A DNA stretch of 64,000 bases. It comes from Dehalogenimonas formicexedens. GTDB lineage: Bacteria; Chloroflexota; Dehalococcoidia; Dehalococcoidales; Dehalococcoidaceae. The notes under the pieces were generated by a model. The model was given only the letters and a program-made list of their open reading frames with translations, searched no databases and was not told where the DNA came from. The position numbers and the translations under genes were made by a program. Each line of letters starts with the position of its first letter. Position 1 is the stretch's first letter. Shown here piece after piece: positions 42,221-50,788 of the stretch. The DNA lies in assembly GCF_001953175.1 (NCBI RefSeq), contig NZ_CP018258.1:1020210-1084209 (forward strand), written 5' to 3'.

Positions 42221-43234
42221 ATGATTAATAGACACTTCAGGTTTTTGTTGGTCACCGTAATAGTATCAATGTTGAGTCTCTTTGTTGCGCCTGGAATAGT
42301 TCGTGCAAGCACAGGTATCTCTCTAACACCTTTCGAATCTATAAAAATCGATGTATCGCCCGGGAGTACTGTTACCCATCGGATGACACTGCAACTTGGC
42401 ACCGAAAATCGGGCAATGGACGTGGCAGTTGATATCATGGGATACGGCAGCTCTCCAGACGGTTCAGTTCAAACAATTACGCCTGTTCAGGATGTGAGCC
42501 CTTACTCGGCGCGCGCTTTTATCAGGATCGACAAGCCAACATTCCATCTGGATCCGGGCGGGTCTCAGGATATTGTGGCCACAATATCGATTCCTTCCGA
42601 TATAGGCAGCGGCGGAAGATACGCCGTTATTTATATCCATGAACTGCCTCCTGCAGGAGGAACAGGAAGTCTTTCTGCCTTCAATATCCCTGTTCTTCTC
42701 ACGATTAAAGGCAGCACCCTTACCCACACGGCAACCGTAACCGAGGTCAAAGCAGGGAAAGTTGCAAGCGGTCAGCCGATCGAAATTTCCACTACCTTTC
42801 GGAACACAGGAAACCATCATTACAAGGTGACCGGCGAAATAGCGATCTCAAATTCACAGGGACTGGTGATCGATACCATTCAAATTCCTCTCTCGTCCTC
42901 ATCGATAATTCCCGGGAGCATACGCCAGATTAGCGCGCTTTATTTCCCTAAAATCACCCTCTCCCAGGGTGTTTATTCAATTAATACCAGGTTGGTTTTG
43001 GAAGATGGAACCTACTTGGTTTCTGGGAATGGCAGTTTTGAAGTCATCGGTCCCTACGCGACACCTACTTCGATTCCAACTACCTCACCCGCGTCAACCG
43101 AAATAGTTCCCTCCTCCTCTCCAACATCCGCCTCGAAAGGGATATCGGTAACGCTCCTCGCCGGGATCGCCGCCGGAGCATTACTTATCGTCATCGCCAT
43201 GTTCGCCGCGGGTAATAAAAAAGCAGCCAGATGA
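42221..43234 (+). CDS. DUF916-like cell-surface protein (WxL-interacting type)
   Basis: A 337-residue type I membrane protein: signal peptide (cleavage near IVRAST), two immunoglobulin-like beta domains (about residues 35-150 and 155-260), a Ser/Thr/Pro stalk (about 265-300), a C-terminal membrane helix and a short basic tail. The first domain has the DUF916 pattern (SLTPFESIKIDVSPGSTVTH, then ARAFIRIDKPTFHLDPGGSQ, then GRYAVIYI). In Firmicutes such proteins partner WxL surface proteins, which fits the preceding gene. It overlaps the following gene by 4 bases. Confidence 0.78.
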   Translation: MINRHFRFLLVTVIVSMLSLFVAPGIVRASTGISLTPFESIKIDVSPGSTVTHRMTLQLGTENRAMDVAVDIMGYGSSPDGSVQTITPVQDVSPYSARAFIRIDKPTFHLDPGGSQDIVATISIPSDIGSGGRYAVIYIHELPPAGGTGSLSAFNIPVLLTIKGSTLTHTATVTEVKAGKVASGQPIEISTTFRNTGNHHYKVTGEIAISNSQGLVIDTIQIPLSSSSIIPGSIRQISALYFPKITLSQGVYSINTRLVLEDGTYLVSGNGSFEVIGPYATPTSIPTTSPASTEIVPSSSPTSASKGISVTLLAGIAAGALLIVIAMFAAGNKKAAR

Positions 43235-44673
43235 AACAATCGAGAGTGATCCTGGGGGTTTTCGTAGCGGGACTGCTTTCCGCCTGTCCGGTCGCGGTCG
43301 CCGCCCAGGGCGGCACCGACATCACCGGCACTATCCCGCTGGAGACCTCCAACATCAACTCCTCGGGGCTCACGGCGTCCGGCGCGGTTATAACGTGGGA
43401 AACCAACGGCGGCGCTACCTCCCAGGTCTATTACGACACTTCATCCCATGCGGACATCAATGATTACGCTCACAGCACCGAGATCGACCTGACGCTGGTT
43501 TCCGCTCACAGCGTGACGCTCTCCGGGCTAACCGCCGGAACAACCTACCATTACCGGGTGAAGTCGGAGATCCCGGATACCGTTTTTTCGACTATTTCAG
43601 ATGACGGCACCTTCGCGACTTCCGCCTCGGGCGGCGGCGGAGGCGGCGGTGGCGGTGGCGGCTTCGGCAGCCAGCTTATCGGCATCGGGCTTTCCGGGAC
43701 GTCGCCGTTCATGGACGGCAACGGCAGGGCGATTACCGCCGGTGAGATCAAGACGGCTGACGGCAAAGTGTCTCTCTCTGTCCCCGTCGGAGTCTACATC
43801 TGGAACGCCGCCGGAGCTGCCCAGCCCTTCCTTTCAGCCCAGCCGCTCGCCAATCCGCCGCCTGCCCCGCCGGAAAACAGCCTGGTGATGGCCATTGAAA
43901 TGGGCCCTAACGGGGTCACTTTCAACCCGGCTGTCACCCTCACCTTCAATTATAAAGACAGCGACCTTCCCTCCGGCGCCCGCGAAGCCGATCTCTACAT
44001 CGCCTGGTGGGACGGCACGCAGTGGGTCAAGCTCCTCGGCACGGTGAATGCTTCAGCCAACACCGTTTCCGTCCAGGTAACCCATTTCACCAGCTATGCC
44101 CTGCTGATCCCGGCAGCGCCCCCGGTCCTCACTCCCACCCTCAAGATCGCCGGCCCGCTGACCGGGACCTCGTTCGATTCCGGCGACGTGACCATCTCCA
44201 TAAACGCGGGCAACATCAACCTGGTGGGCGATAACCGGCCTAACGCGCCTGGCGAAGGCAGGGTTGTCTACTACCTCGACGTGCCGATCCCCACGACACC
44301 AGGAGCGAGTGCGTTCAGCGCGGCGGGGACTTATAAGGAAAGCGAATCGACCACCAACGGCTGGACCGGCCTGGCGCCCGGCATCCATATCCTGGGGGTT
44401 CAGCTGGTTCAGAACGACCACACCCCCTTCAGTCCGCCCCTCTTCGCCACAGTCAGCGTCACAATCAAGGCAGCCGTGATCGCGCCGCCGACCACGACTG
44501 TTCCTATACCGACGTCAGAGTCGCCGATAATCACAACGCCTCCAACACCCGACCAAACCAAGCCCGGTTGGTTAATTCCAATTTTATTCTTTGTTGCCGC
44601 GGCAGGTGTCGCCGTTTTCATTTTCTGGAGATCACGCAGACCCGAGGCAAAGCTGAAGTACACCAACAGATAA
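43231..44673 (+). CDS. Multidomain surface protein with FN3 and TM anchor
   Basis: A 480-residue exported protein with a signal peptide (cleavage near VAVAAQ). A fibronectin type III-like domain (about residues 40-130) with GLTAGTTYHYRV is followed by an 11-glycine linker and a domain with GVTFNPAVTLTFNY and VTHFTSYALLI, as in ZU5/DUF-type surface domains. A third domain (about residues 305-410) shares the PGEGRVVYYLDV and PGIHILGVQLVQNDHTP pattern with the lipoprotein at 8249-8686. A Thr/Pro linker, a membrane helix and a basic tail close it. It is the third gene of the surface cluster. The C-terminal anchor places it on the outer face of the cell. Confidence 0.82.
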   Translation: MKQSRVILGVFVAGLLSACPVAVAAQGGTDITGTIPLETSNINSSGLTASGAVITWETNGGATSQVYYDTSSHADINDYAHSTEIDLTLVSAHSVTLSGLTAGTTYHYRVKSEIPDTVFSTISDDGTFATSASGGGGGGGGGGGFGSQLIGIGLSGTSPFMDGNGRAITAGEIKTADGKVSLSVPVGVYIWNAAGAAQPFLSAQPLANPPPAPPENSLVMAIEMGPNGVTFNPAVTLTFNYKDSDLPSGAREADLYIAWWDGTQWVKLLGTVNASANTVSVQVTHFTSYALLIPAAPPVLTPTLKIAGPLTGTSFDSGDVTISINAGNINLVGDNRPNAPGEGRVVYYLDVPIPTTPGASAFSAAGTYKESESTTNGWTGLAPGIHILGVQLVQNDHTPFSPPLFATVSVTIKAAVIAPPTTTVPIPTSESPIITTPPTPDQTKPGWLIPILFFVAAAGVAVFIFWRSRRPEAKLKYTNR

Positions 44674-44688
44674 CGACACCGGCGAGTT

Positions 44689-44725
44689 AAAGAAAAAGCC
44701 CTCGTTCTATGGGGGCTTTTTCTTT
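44689..44725. terminator. Bidirectional intrinsic terminator
   Basis: AAAGAAAAAGCCC and GGGCTTTTTCTTT are perfectly complementary around an 11-base loop, with A and T runs at both ends. It separates the convergent surface-protein and peptide-binding lipoprotein genes. Confidence 0.85.
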
Positions 44726-44740
44726 CGTTGATCCACAGAC

Positions 44741-46402
44741 CTAATGCGAAGCCACTACAACCTGGTCCAACACCAGCATCCCCATGGGATTGATCTGAAA
44801 ACCGGTAACGTAGGGTTTTACCAGAACATATTCCTGACCGAAGAACAACGGCAAGACCGCGGCATCACCGAGGATCAGCTTCTGGGCTTGCTGGTAGAGA
44901 GTGAAACTGGTGTTGGTATCGGTCGCCGCGGCGGCCTGGTCGAGCAAGGCGTCGACGGCAGTATTCGAGTATCCGCCGGAATTGAAGTCCGCACCGGTAC
45001 GGAACAGGATGTCCAGGAAGTCCTGGGGGTTGGGATAATCGGCGATCCAGCCGGAATAAAACATCTGGTCCTTTTCCTGCTTCAGGTTGTACAGAAAAAC
45101 GCTCGGCTCAAGCTGACGGACGTTGACCGTCACGCCAAGGTTGACCTGCCATTCGTTGATGATAGCCTGCAGGCCGCCGTCGATCAGCCCGCCGTAACCG
45201 GAGGTGGTGATGGTGATCGGGGGCAGGTTGGAAACAGACCCGTACTTCGACTGGGCGATGAGCGCTTTAGCCTGGGTGATATTGAAACTGAGCGCCGCCG
45301 ATGTCGAATCATATCCGGGGATGCCCGCCGGTAAAATGCCGTTGGCCTGCTTGATTGCGTCATTGAAGGTCAGGCTGATGATCTTCTTGAGATCGACCGC
45401 CATAGAAAAGGCCTTCCTTACCAGCGGGTCGTCGAACGGGGCCTTTTCGACATTGAAGCCGATGTACGACAGGCTGAGTTCAGGGACCGATTTAAGCTGG
45501 GAGGCGAAAGTCCCTGCGGGGTCCGTCGCCCGGTCGAGGTCATCGCCGCCAATGCCGGCGACGTCGATCTGGCCAGTCTCGTAAAGGTCCATCGAGCGGC
45601 CCGCCAGGAACTTGAAGACCGCCGACCCGAGTTTGACCGCGCCGCCGTAATAGTTGCGGTTCTGGGTCAGGGTGATGGAGGTGGTCTTGACCCAGCTCCC
45701 GAGCTTGAACGGCCCGGTGCCGCTGGGCGTCTCCCACCAGTTGGCGCCCGAGGCCACATTCTGCTTATCGACGGCGAAAGCGGTGACAAATGCCAGCTTG
45801 TAGATGAAATAAGATGCCGGTTTTACAAGTGTAACCTGCAGCGTGTAATCGTCGACGACCTTGACGCCAGAAAGGCTTGTGGCCCGCCCGGTGAGCATCT
45901 CTATTGCCCCGGCGATATCGGAAAGATAAGTCGCCGCGGTGGTAGAACCGACCGAAAGCGTGCAGGCGCGTTCCCAGGAGTACTTGAAGTCCGCCGCCGT
46001 CAGCCGGTGCCCGTTCTGGAAGGCCACATCGTTCCGCAGGTGGAAAGTGTAGGTCTTACCGTCGGCGCTGATGTCCCAGCCGGTGGCAATGTCCGGCAGA
46101 ACGCCGGTAGTGCCCGTCTTGACCAGGCCGCTGAAGATCTGGTTCACGAACAGGATCGAACCCGATTCCGCCGCCAGGGCCGGATCCAGGGTGTAAGGTT
46201 CGGAAGCCTCCAGGTTCAGGACGGTATTGGAGGCAGGCGCCGTGGTTACCGGCGCCGCCGTGGTCGAACCGGGGGGCGCGGTGGTCGAGCCGGGGGGCGG
46301 CGTCGTCTGGCCGTTACCGGTGCAGCCGGCGATCAGGCCAAGCAGCAAAACCAGGGCCAGGGGTATCGCCAAAAGCTTTTTGAAATTCATCTCATTCATC
46401 AT
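44741..46402 (-). CDS. Peptide/nickel ABC-type substrate-binding lipoprotein
   Basis: A 553-residue solute-binding protein of the SBP_bac_5 (DppA/OppA) family. It has a lipoprotein signal with LIAGC, a Thr/Pro-rich linker, then EPYTLDPALAAESGS, FHLRNDVAFQNGHRLTAADFKYSWE and the late region FYSGWIADYPNPQDFLDILF. It captures oligopeptides or similar ligands outside the membrane. Start at the ATG at 46402, six bases after GAGG. The usual permease and ATPase genes are not adjacent, so it works with a transporter encoded elsewhere. It follows the peptidase gene by 18 bases in the same operon, which suggests peptide scavenging. Confidence 0.92.
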   Translation of the reverse strand: MMNEMNFKKLLAIPLALVLLLGLIAGCTGNGQTTPPPGSTTAPPGSTTAAPVTTAPASNTVLNLEASEPYTLDPALAAESGSILFVNQIFSGLVKTGTTGVLPDIATGWDISADGKTYTFHLRNDVAFQNGHRLTAADFKYSWERACTLSVGSTTAATYLSDIAGAIEMLTGRATSLSGVKVVDDYTLQVTLVKPASYFIYKLAFVTAFAVDKQNVASGANWWETPSGTGPFKLGSWVKTTSITLTQNRNYYGGAVKLGSAVFKFLAGRSMDLYETGQIDVAGIGGDDLDRATDPAGTFASQLKSVPELSLSYIGFNVEKAPFDDPLVRKAFSMAVDLKKIISLTFNDAIKQANGILPAGIPGYDSTSAALSFNITQAKALIAQSKYGSVSNLPPITITTSGYGGLIDGGLQAIINEWQVNLGVTVNVRQLEPSVFLYNLKQEKDQMFYSGWIADYPNPQDFLDILFRTGADFNSGGYSNTAVDALLDQAAAATDTNTSFTLYQQAQKLILGDAAVLPLFFGQEYVLVKPYVTGFQINPMGMLVLDQVVVASH

Positions 46403-46420
46403 CAATCGCCTCTTCGCCGG

Positions 46421-47560
46421 TTATTTGCCGTAGACCGAATTCTGCCAGAGGGTGTTCAGACCGGCGATGTCGAAGCCGTAAACGGTCTTGAAAGCGTTGT
46501 CGTAGGTCGAGCCCTGGGCGAAGGTTGTCAGCAGCGAGGCAAGCTTTGACTGACCGTAGCTGTCCACCAGGAATTTGACCAGGTAATAGCTTTCGGCGTA
46601 GGAAAGGTAAGCCTTGTTCGAATCCGCGGAGAACGGGCTGTCCAGTGTCCGGACAGAGATGAGTGTCTTGCTCAGAACGGCCAGGTTGAAAACGGTGACG
46701 AAGGTCGCGTCCAGCGGACCCTCGGCATACATCGAAAGGCCCTCGTTCAACCACACCGGGATGCCGGCGTACGGGTTGTCGGTCATCTGGTTGGTCACCA
46801 GGTGGGCGAGTTCGTGTATCACCGCCCCGGTGCCCCACGCCAGGTTGTCCGTGGCGACACCGATGGTGATGATGTTGAAATCGGTAAAAGCTACGCCGCC
46901 GGTCCACTCCTGGGGGAATACCATCGCCCCCTGGAGATCGGTCGGCCCGTTGTAGATGTAGATGGTGACCGGTTTCTTCAGTTGCGCCCCGGTATCGGCG
47001 GCCAGCTTCACCAGCGCCTGCTGGGCGGTGGTCATCAGGGTCTGGGCGAACTGGGAGTTGCCCTGGTACCATTTCAGGGTCACCAGTCCCTGGGTGATGG
47101 TCTGCCAGGAATACCGGGTATCCTCGAAGCTGAAAATGGTGGTGCCGCTTTGGGTGACGTTGTTGTCGGCGTCCTTGAGCGTCCACCAGTAATCTATCTT
47201 CGTTCCCGTCGGCACGCCGCCGATGTAGCGGAGATCAAGGGTATAGCTTGAGTTGATCGATTTGGAAGGCGTGATTGTGGCGATAGCCTCGCTGGTCACC
47301 TGGGCGAAAGAAGTCCGTTCGATCCGGTAGTGGAGCCGGGCATCGACAATATTGGAAGTCCCCTGGGCGACGATGTTGAATTTGATGGTCAGGGGGAAAG
47401 AAGGCTGGACCGAGGTCGAGGTGATTGAAATTGAGCCCTGCGATTGGCTGGTACCTGTCTGCTGTGCGACCGGGGCCATCGCCGCGGCGGTTTGAGGAGC
47501 CAGCAGAATGATGACCGCCAAAATCACGGAACCAAGCGTCAATCGAAACCGTTTGAACAT
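46421..47560 (-). CDS. Peptidase MA-like gluzincin, exported
   Basis: A 379-residue exported metallopeptidase. A signal peptide (MFKRFRLTLGSVILAV, cleavage near AAAMA) is followed by a beta-sandwich domain (about residues 45-150) with LTIKFNIVAQG and IDYWWTLKD. The catalytic domain carries HELAHLV (HExxH, about residue 250) and a downstream LNEGLSMYAEG that supplies the third zinc ligand Glu. It probably degrades extracellular proteins; the gene just downstream binds peptides. It is the first gene of this operon and closest to the tRNA-Met fragment. Confidence 0.88.
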   Translation of the reverse strand: MFKRFRLTLGSVILAVIILLAPQTAAAMAPVAQQTGTSQSQGSISITSTSVQPSFPLTIKFNIVAQGTSNIVDARLHYRIERTSFAQVTSEAIATITPSKSINSSYTLDLRYIGGVPTGTKIDYWWTLKDADNNVTQSGTTIFSFEDTRYSWQTITQGLVTLKWYQGNSQFAQTLMTTAQQALVKLAADTGAQLKKPVTIYIYNGPTDLQGAMVFPQEWTGGVAFTDFNIITIGVATDNLAWGTGAVIHELAHLVTNQMTDNPYAGIPVWLNEGLSMYAEGPLDATFVTVFNLAVLSKTLISVRTLDSPFSADSNKAYLSYAESYYLVKFLVDSYGQSKLASLLTTFAQGSTYDNAFKTVYGFDIAGLNTLWQNSVYGK

Positions 47561-47629
47561 AGTCCCCCCGAGTGTGCTGCGGATAAGGGGATTATACCGT
47601 CAGAAGTAACGAAAATGAAAACTCAAGAA

Positions 47630-47657
47630 AACGAAAACCCGCCTCTTCAGACGGGTT
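47630..47657 (-). terminator. Terminator of the (disrupted) tRNA-Met
   Basis: On the minus strand AACCCG, a 10-base loop and CGGGTT, followed by TTCGTTTTC, form an intrinsic terminator that ends about 10 bases after the CCA end of the tRNA-Met remnant. Confidence 0.65.
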
Positions 47658-47667
47658 GTAGTTCATT

Positions 47668-47712
47668 TGGTAGCGGGGATAGGATTCGAACCTATGACCT
47701 TCGGGTTATGAG
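47668..47712 (-). other. tRNA-Met 3' fragment, attachment site of the island
   Basis: Read on the minus strand, this is the 3' half of an elongator-type tRNA-Met: CTCATAA anticodon loop (CAT), stem half CCCGA, variable loop, T arm ATAGG-TTCGAAT-CCTAT, acceptor half CCCCGCT, A and encoded CCA. The 5' half is missing: upstream of the loop the sequence no longer pairs. A remnant of this shape marks one end of an element integrated in the tRNA gene. Confidence 0.88.
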
Positions 47713-48008
47713 TTATGTCAAGGGCGTATTAACCATGTCATCCACTCGTAATCCTTCCTTTTAATGCCGCACAATCCAACCTTATTTTGAACATAACAGA
47801 AGAACAGGTACCAATAACAGCGGGCTGGAAAGCGTGCAAAAAAGCGTGCAATCCCCGCTGATTTTTCGCTTCGTCCGAGGTACAATAAACGATAACAGCT
47901 TAAACTTTGTCGACACCGGAAAACGGTCTTTAGCTGCTTTCTAAACGGTTTAGACGATGAACACTAAAAAGTCAGTGAATAGATAGGTACTGTTAAAGGT
48001 CGAGTACG

Positions 48009-48377
48009 ATGCCCGAAGAACTTGACAGGTTATTTCAAGAAGTGAAGCACTCCTATTTTCCTTCTTGGGATGCTAAAGAAGAATGGAAGGCTTCACTCTT
48101 TGATAATGAGATTCTTGTTGGCTATTGCGACCGTTCTAAGAAGGCAATCCTGGTGAACACCAAAAAATGGAGTAACTGTGTTAAGCGTGGCGACCACATC
48201 GGTTTAAGTGTTTTGCTAATCCATGAAATCACCCATGCTGTCGTTCGTGAACAAAGGCAGGTTGACCATGGTGATAAATTCAAAAGCCGGCTTCGAAAAG
48301 TGGCTGCTGAGGCAAGAGCCAAAGGGAACATTTACATTGCTGATAGACTCATAGCTGACCTTAGCTTCTATGAGTAG
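48009..48377 (+). CDS. SprT-like zinc metalloprotease domain protein
   Basis: A 122-residue protein with the zincin motif HEITHAV (about residues 72-78) and a likely third ligand in HGDKF about ten residues on, as in the SprT/Spartan family. The family cleaves DNA-protein cross-links in eukaryotes and is common, with unknown role, on bacterial mobile elements. The family C-terminal zinc finger is missing, so this is a minimal catalytic domain. It is the first gene inside the island. Start is the ATG at 48009. Confidence 0.75.
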   Translation: MPEELDRLFQEVKHSYFPSWDAKEEWKASLFDNEILVGYCDRSKKAILVNTKKWSNCVKRGDHIGLSVLLIHEITHAVVREQRQVDHGDKFKSRLRKVAAEARAKGNIYIADRLIADLSFYE

Positions 48378-48437
48378 TACCTCTGACGCCATCATGGCTA
48401 AACACGAACATTGGCATCACTGTTAATTGGTGCATAG

Positions 48438-48777
48438 CTATCTTTTTCGACATTTATCATGTAGGCATTTAATTACACACAAAAATCCTTTACCCGATAA
48501 ATCGTTGTAACCGGTTAGGAAGTCAATAGAGTCAATGTATGCCCCATTTGAATCTGCTTGAGGCTTAACCGACCATCCTTTAACAAACCCACAAGGAGTA
48601 TTTTGGTCATAAATCTGAATCGAGCAAACTAACAGCACAGATTCTTTGACGTGCAACAAGACTTTTTTGGCGTCCTGATAGCGCCAAGCGTACTGAGACC
48701 GGTTGTCCTTGTCTTTGATTATTATGGCGCTATTTTTAAGCGTCTCGGGAAATTCGGGGCATAACGTGCTCTTGCAT
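48438..48777 (-). pseudogene. Hypothetical gene, apparent frameshift in a C4 run
   Basis: The open frame from 48659 to 48438 (starting at a TTG with no ribosome binding site) continues upstream as plausible coding sequence without any start codon. An ATG at 48777 or 48762 opens the neighbouring frame (MQEHVMP). Deleting one C from the CCCC at 48759-48756 joins both, giving a protein of about 112 residues with MPEFPETLKNSAIIIKDKD at its start. No family is recognised. It may be a real pseudogene or a sequencing error. Confidence 0.4.
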
Positions 48778-48839
48778 AAACCTATTATAGCTTCGTGTAT
48801 TGCAATAGGAATAGGGAAAATATCTCAATACCGATTATA

Positions 48840-49583
48840 ATGCCAGCGATGATTAGGAAACCAGAAACACTTTTTCTTTCAAAGGTGATGAAACCCGAAT
48901 GCCGGATTTTCCCGGATGGCGTCATTTTGGACAATCTCGATGGGACCACTCTCAAGCAGGCAATCGTGAGAATTCTCGATGAACTCGCATCAAGCACAAG
49001 CAGACGGCAACCACGATTTTCCGAGCACGTGAAGTTTGTGGCTTTATCAAGGTACGGGCTTGATAATGGTGTCCCCAGTTCGTTTGGAGAAATAGGTAAG
49101 GCTATAGGGCTGGGTTACCACAGCACTTACCACGTCTTCCAAGTGGCAATGAGATATTTCCGCCTCCCAGTTTGCACAGAGGTACTCAGAAAATACATTA
49201 AAGATGAGCCAGTTGTAATCCCTCTCGCCGTGAAAAGGCCGCGCGGTAGACCACGCAAAACACCGACTCAGGCTCAACTAACTTCGACACGACTGAGAAA
49301 AGCAAAAGTTGCCAAGGACACTGAGGCTGACAGGAGTCTTTCGGCCAAAACTATGTCAAAGCCTGAGATTCTTTTTATGTCTGCTATTTTTCAACCGGCG
49401 TGCGTCATATTTTCAAATGAACAAATCGCTGAGGGTGTTGCTGGATTGACTCTCAACCAGGCGATAATGCTATTGTTTGATGAGCTCGCATCTTGGACTC
49501 CCACAAACACGCCCAAGTTTCGCTTCCAGGCAAAATCGGTAGTATCTCTCTATTTCGGTCTTGAAGACGGAAAACATAATTGA
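48840..49583 (+). CDS. Duplicated sigma-region-4-like protein, truncated by IS
   Basis: About 247 residues. Two copies of one module can be aligned: KPETLFLSKVMKPECRIF with KPEILFMSAIFQPACVIF, TLKQAIVRILDELAS with TLNQAIMLLFDELAS, and VALSRYGLDNG with VSLYFGLEDGK. The first module goes on into FGEIGKAIGLGYHSTYHVF, which resembles the sigma-70 region 4 helix-turn-helix. The modules are joined by an AT-hook-like KRPRGRPRKT. The second module is cut just after FGLEDGK, and the stop codon TGA is the first triplet of the inserted IS. The start is one of two ATGs (48840, 48849). It is probably a DNA-binding regulator, now incomplete. Confidence 0.6.
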   Translation: MPAMIRKPETLFLSKVMKPECRIFPDGVILDNLDGTTLKQAIVRILDELASSTSRRQPRFSEHVKFVALSRYGLDNGVPSSFGEIGKAIGLGYHSTYHVFQVAMRYFRLPVCTEVLRKYIKDEPVVIPLAVKRPRGRPRKTPTQAQLTSTRLRKAKVAKDTEADRSLSAKTMSKPEILFMSAIFQPACVIFSNEQIAEGVAGLTLNQAIMLLFDELASWTPTNTPKFRFQAKSVVSLYFGLEDGKHN

Positions 49584-49609
49584 CCTGCCCCCGATAGCGA
49601 TACCACTTC

Positions 49610-50425
49610 TTAAGTAGTTATTGCAGCTATCTTGGCCTCTGGCGCCGGTGGACGGTAGCCGAGTGAGCTGTGGGGCCGGATCTGATTGTAGTCCCTCCTC
49701 CACTGCTCAATCAATACCTTCGCCTCAGTTAACGTACTGAATATTTCCCGGTCCAGGAGTTCATCACTGAGCTTGCCATTGAAGGACTCAATGTAGCCGT
49801 TTTCCCATGGGCTCCCTGGCTCGATGAATAGCGTTTTAACTCCAATCCTGGCCAGCCATTTGCGTATCTGCCTGGCGGTGAATTCGGTTCCATTGTCGGA
49901 GCGGATGTACTCAGGTATTCCCCGGAGCACAAAGAGTTGGAAAAGCTGGTCTATGACATCATGAGAAGGGATACTGCGGGCCACCAGCAGCGCCGGGCAC
50001 TCCCTAGTGAACTCATCGATAATGGTCAGTATCCTGAAAGCCTTGCCGTTCTCTGTCCTACGTTTAACAAAGTCGTAGCTCCAAACGTGGTCCTTGTGTT
50101 CCGGCCTCAAACGGATGCACGAGTTGTCGTTAAGCCATAGTCTTTTACGCCTTGGTTGCTTCTGGGGCACCTTTAAACCTTCCTGCCGCCATATTCTTTC
50201 CACCCTCTTGTGATTTACCATCCAGCCTTCCGATTTGAGCATAGCCGTAATACGCCGGTAGCCATACCGGCCAAACTTGGTGGCCAGGGAAATGATATCG
50301 TCCGTCAGACTCTCCTCTTCGGCACTTGAGTTGTGACTCCGCCGTTGAGTAGATCTCGTCTGACCTAATACCATACATGCCCGCCTCTGGGAGATATGAA
50401 GTGCATCCGATATTCGGATAATCAC
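49610..50425 (-). CDS. IS3-family transposase OrfB (DDE integrase)
   Basis: A 271-residue catalytic part of the IS3-type transposase. HTH_21-like segment (FGRYGYRRITAMLKSEGW) precedes the rve integrase core: first Asp in WSYDFV, second in IRSDNGTEF, and the Glu in NGYIESFNGKLSDELL, so all three catalytic acids are kept. The frame continues upstream past the GTG start (SPSRRRKVIIRI), which fits the programmed -1 frameshift by which IS3 elements make an OrfAB fusion. It appears intact. Confidence 0.93.
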   Translation of the reverse strand: MIIRISDALHISQRRACMVLGQTRSTQRRSHNSSAEEESLTDDIISLATKFGRYGYRRITAMLKSEGWMVNHKRVERIWRQEGLKVPQKQPRRKRLWLNDNSCIRLRPEHKDHVWSYDFVKRRTENGKAFRILTIIDEFTRECPALLVARSIPSHDVIDQLFQLFVLRGIPEYIRSDNGTEFTARQIRKWLARIGVKTLFIEPGSPWENGYIESFNGKLSDELLDREIFSTLTEAKVLIEQWRRDYNQIRPHSSLGYRPPAPEAKIAAITT

Positions 50426-50445
50426 CTTCCTTCTCCTGGACGGGC

Positions 50446-50724
50446 TTAGGAGTTTCCCCGGGCGGCTTCGGCCAGGATGGCCTTATCGAGAGATAGATCA
50501 GCCACCAGGCGCTTCAGGCGTGCGTTCTCTTGTTCGAGTTCCTTAAGTCGTTTTGCCTGCTCGATGCGCATGCCACCGAACTCCTGGCGCCAGCGATAAT
50601 AGGTGCAGTCGCTGACTCCGATCTTCTTGAGCATTACGGAGAGGGTAGTACCTTGGCTGATAAGGACCTCAGCCTCTCGGAGCTTGTTGATGATCTGCTC
50701 TGGCGTGAAAGATTTCCTGGGCAT
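50446..50724 (-). CDS. IS3-family OrfA helix-turn-helix protein
   Basis: A 92-residue OrfA with a Tnp-1 helix-turn-helix (KSFTPEQIINKLREAEVL, then IGVSDCTYYRWRQEFGG) and a leucine zipper (KRLKELEQENARLKRLVADL). It binds the IS ends. GGGGAAGCAG precedes its ATG. The layout before orfB is that of the IS407/IS51-like groups. Confidence 0.93.
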   Translation of the reverse strand: MPRKSFTPEQIINKLREAEVLISQGTTLSVMLKKIGVSDCTYYRWRQEFGGMRIEQAKRLKELEQENARLKRLVADLSLDKAILAEAARGNS

Positions 50725-50788
50725 CTGCTTCCCCCTTTCTTATTTTCCAGTCTAACATGAAACTGGACTCGTTTTAGGGGGTCAGGTC

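Larger units (their letters stand above)
47561..48008. other. Gap with tRNA fragment and island border
   Basis: A 448-bp stretch without a gene. Bases 47561-47667 are core DNA with the tRNA terminator; 47668-47712 is the tRNA-Met 3' fragment. The remaining roughly 295 bases belong to the island. They are AT-rich and contain no convincing frame. Confidence 0.75.

Noticed and set aside
44744-45334. 196-residue plus-strand reading frame
   Set aside because: Antisense to the peptide-binding lipoprotein gene; no motif of its own.
47668-47712. Intact tRNA-Met gene
   Set aside because: The D arm, the 5' acceptor strand and the 5' half of the anticodon stem are missing; only the 3' half is present.
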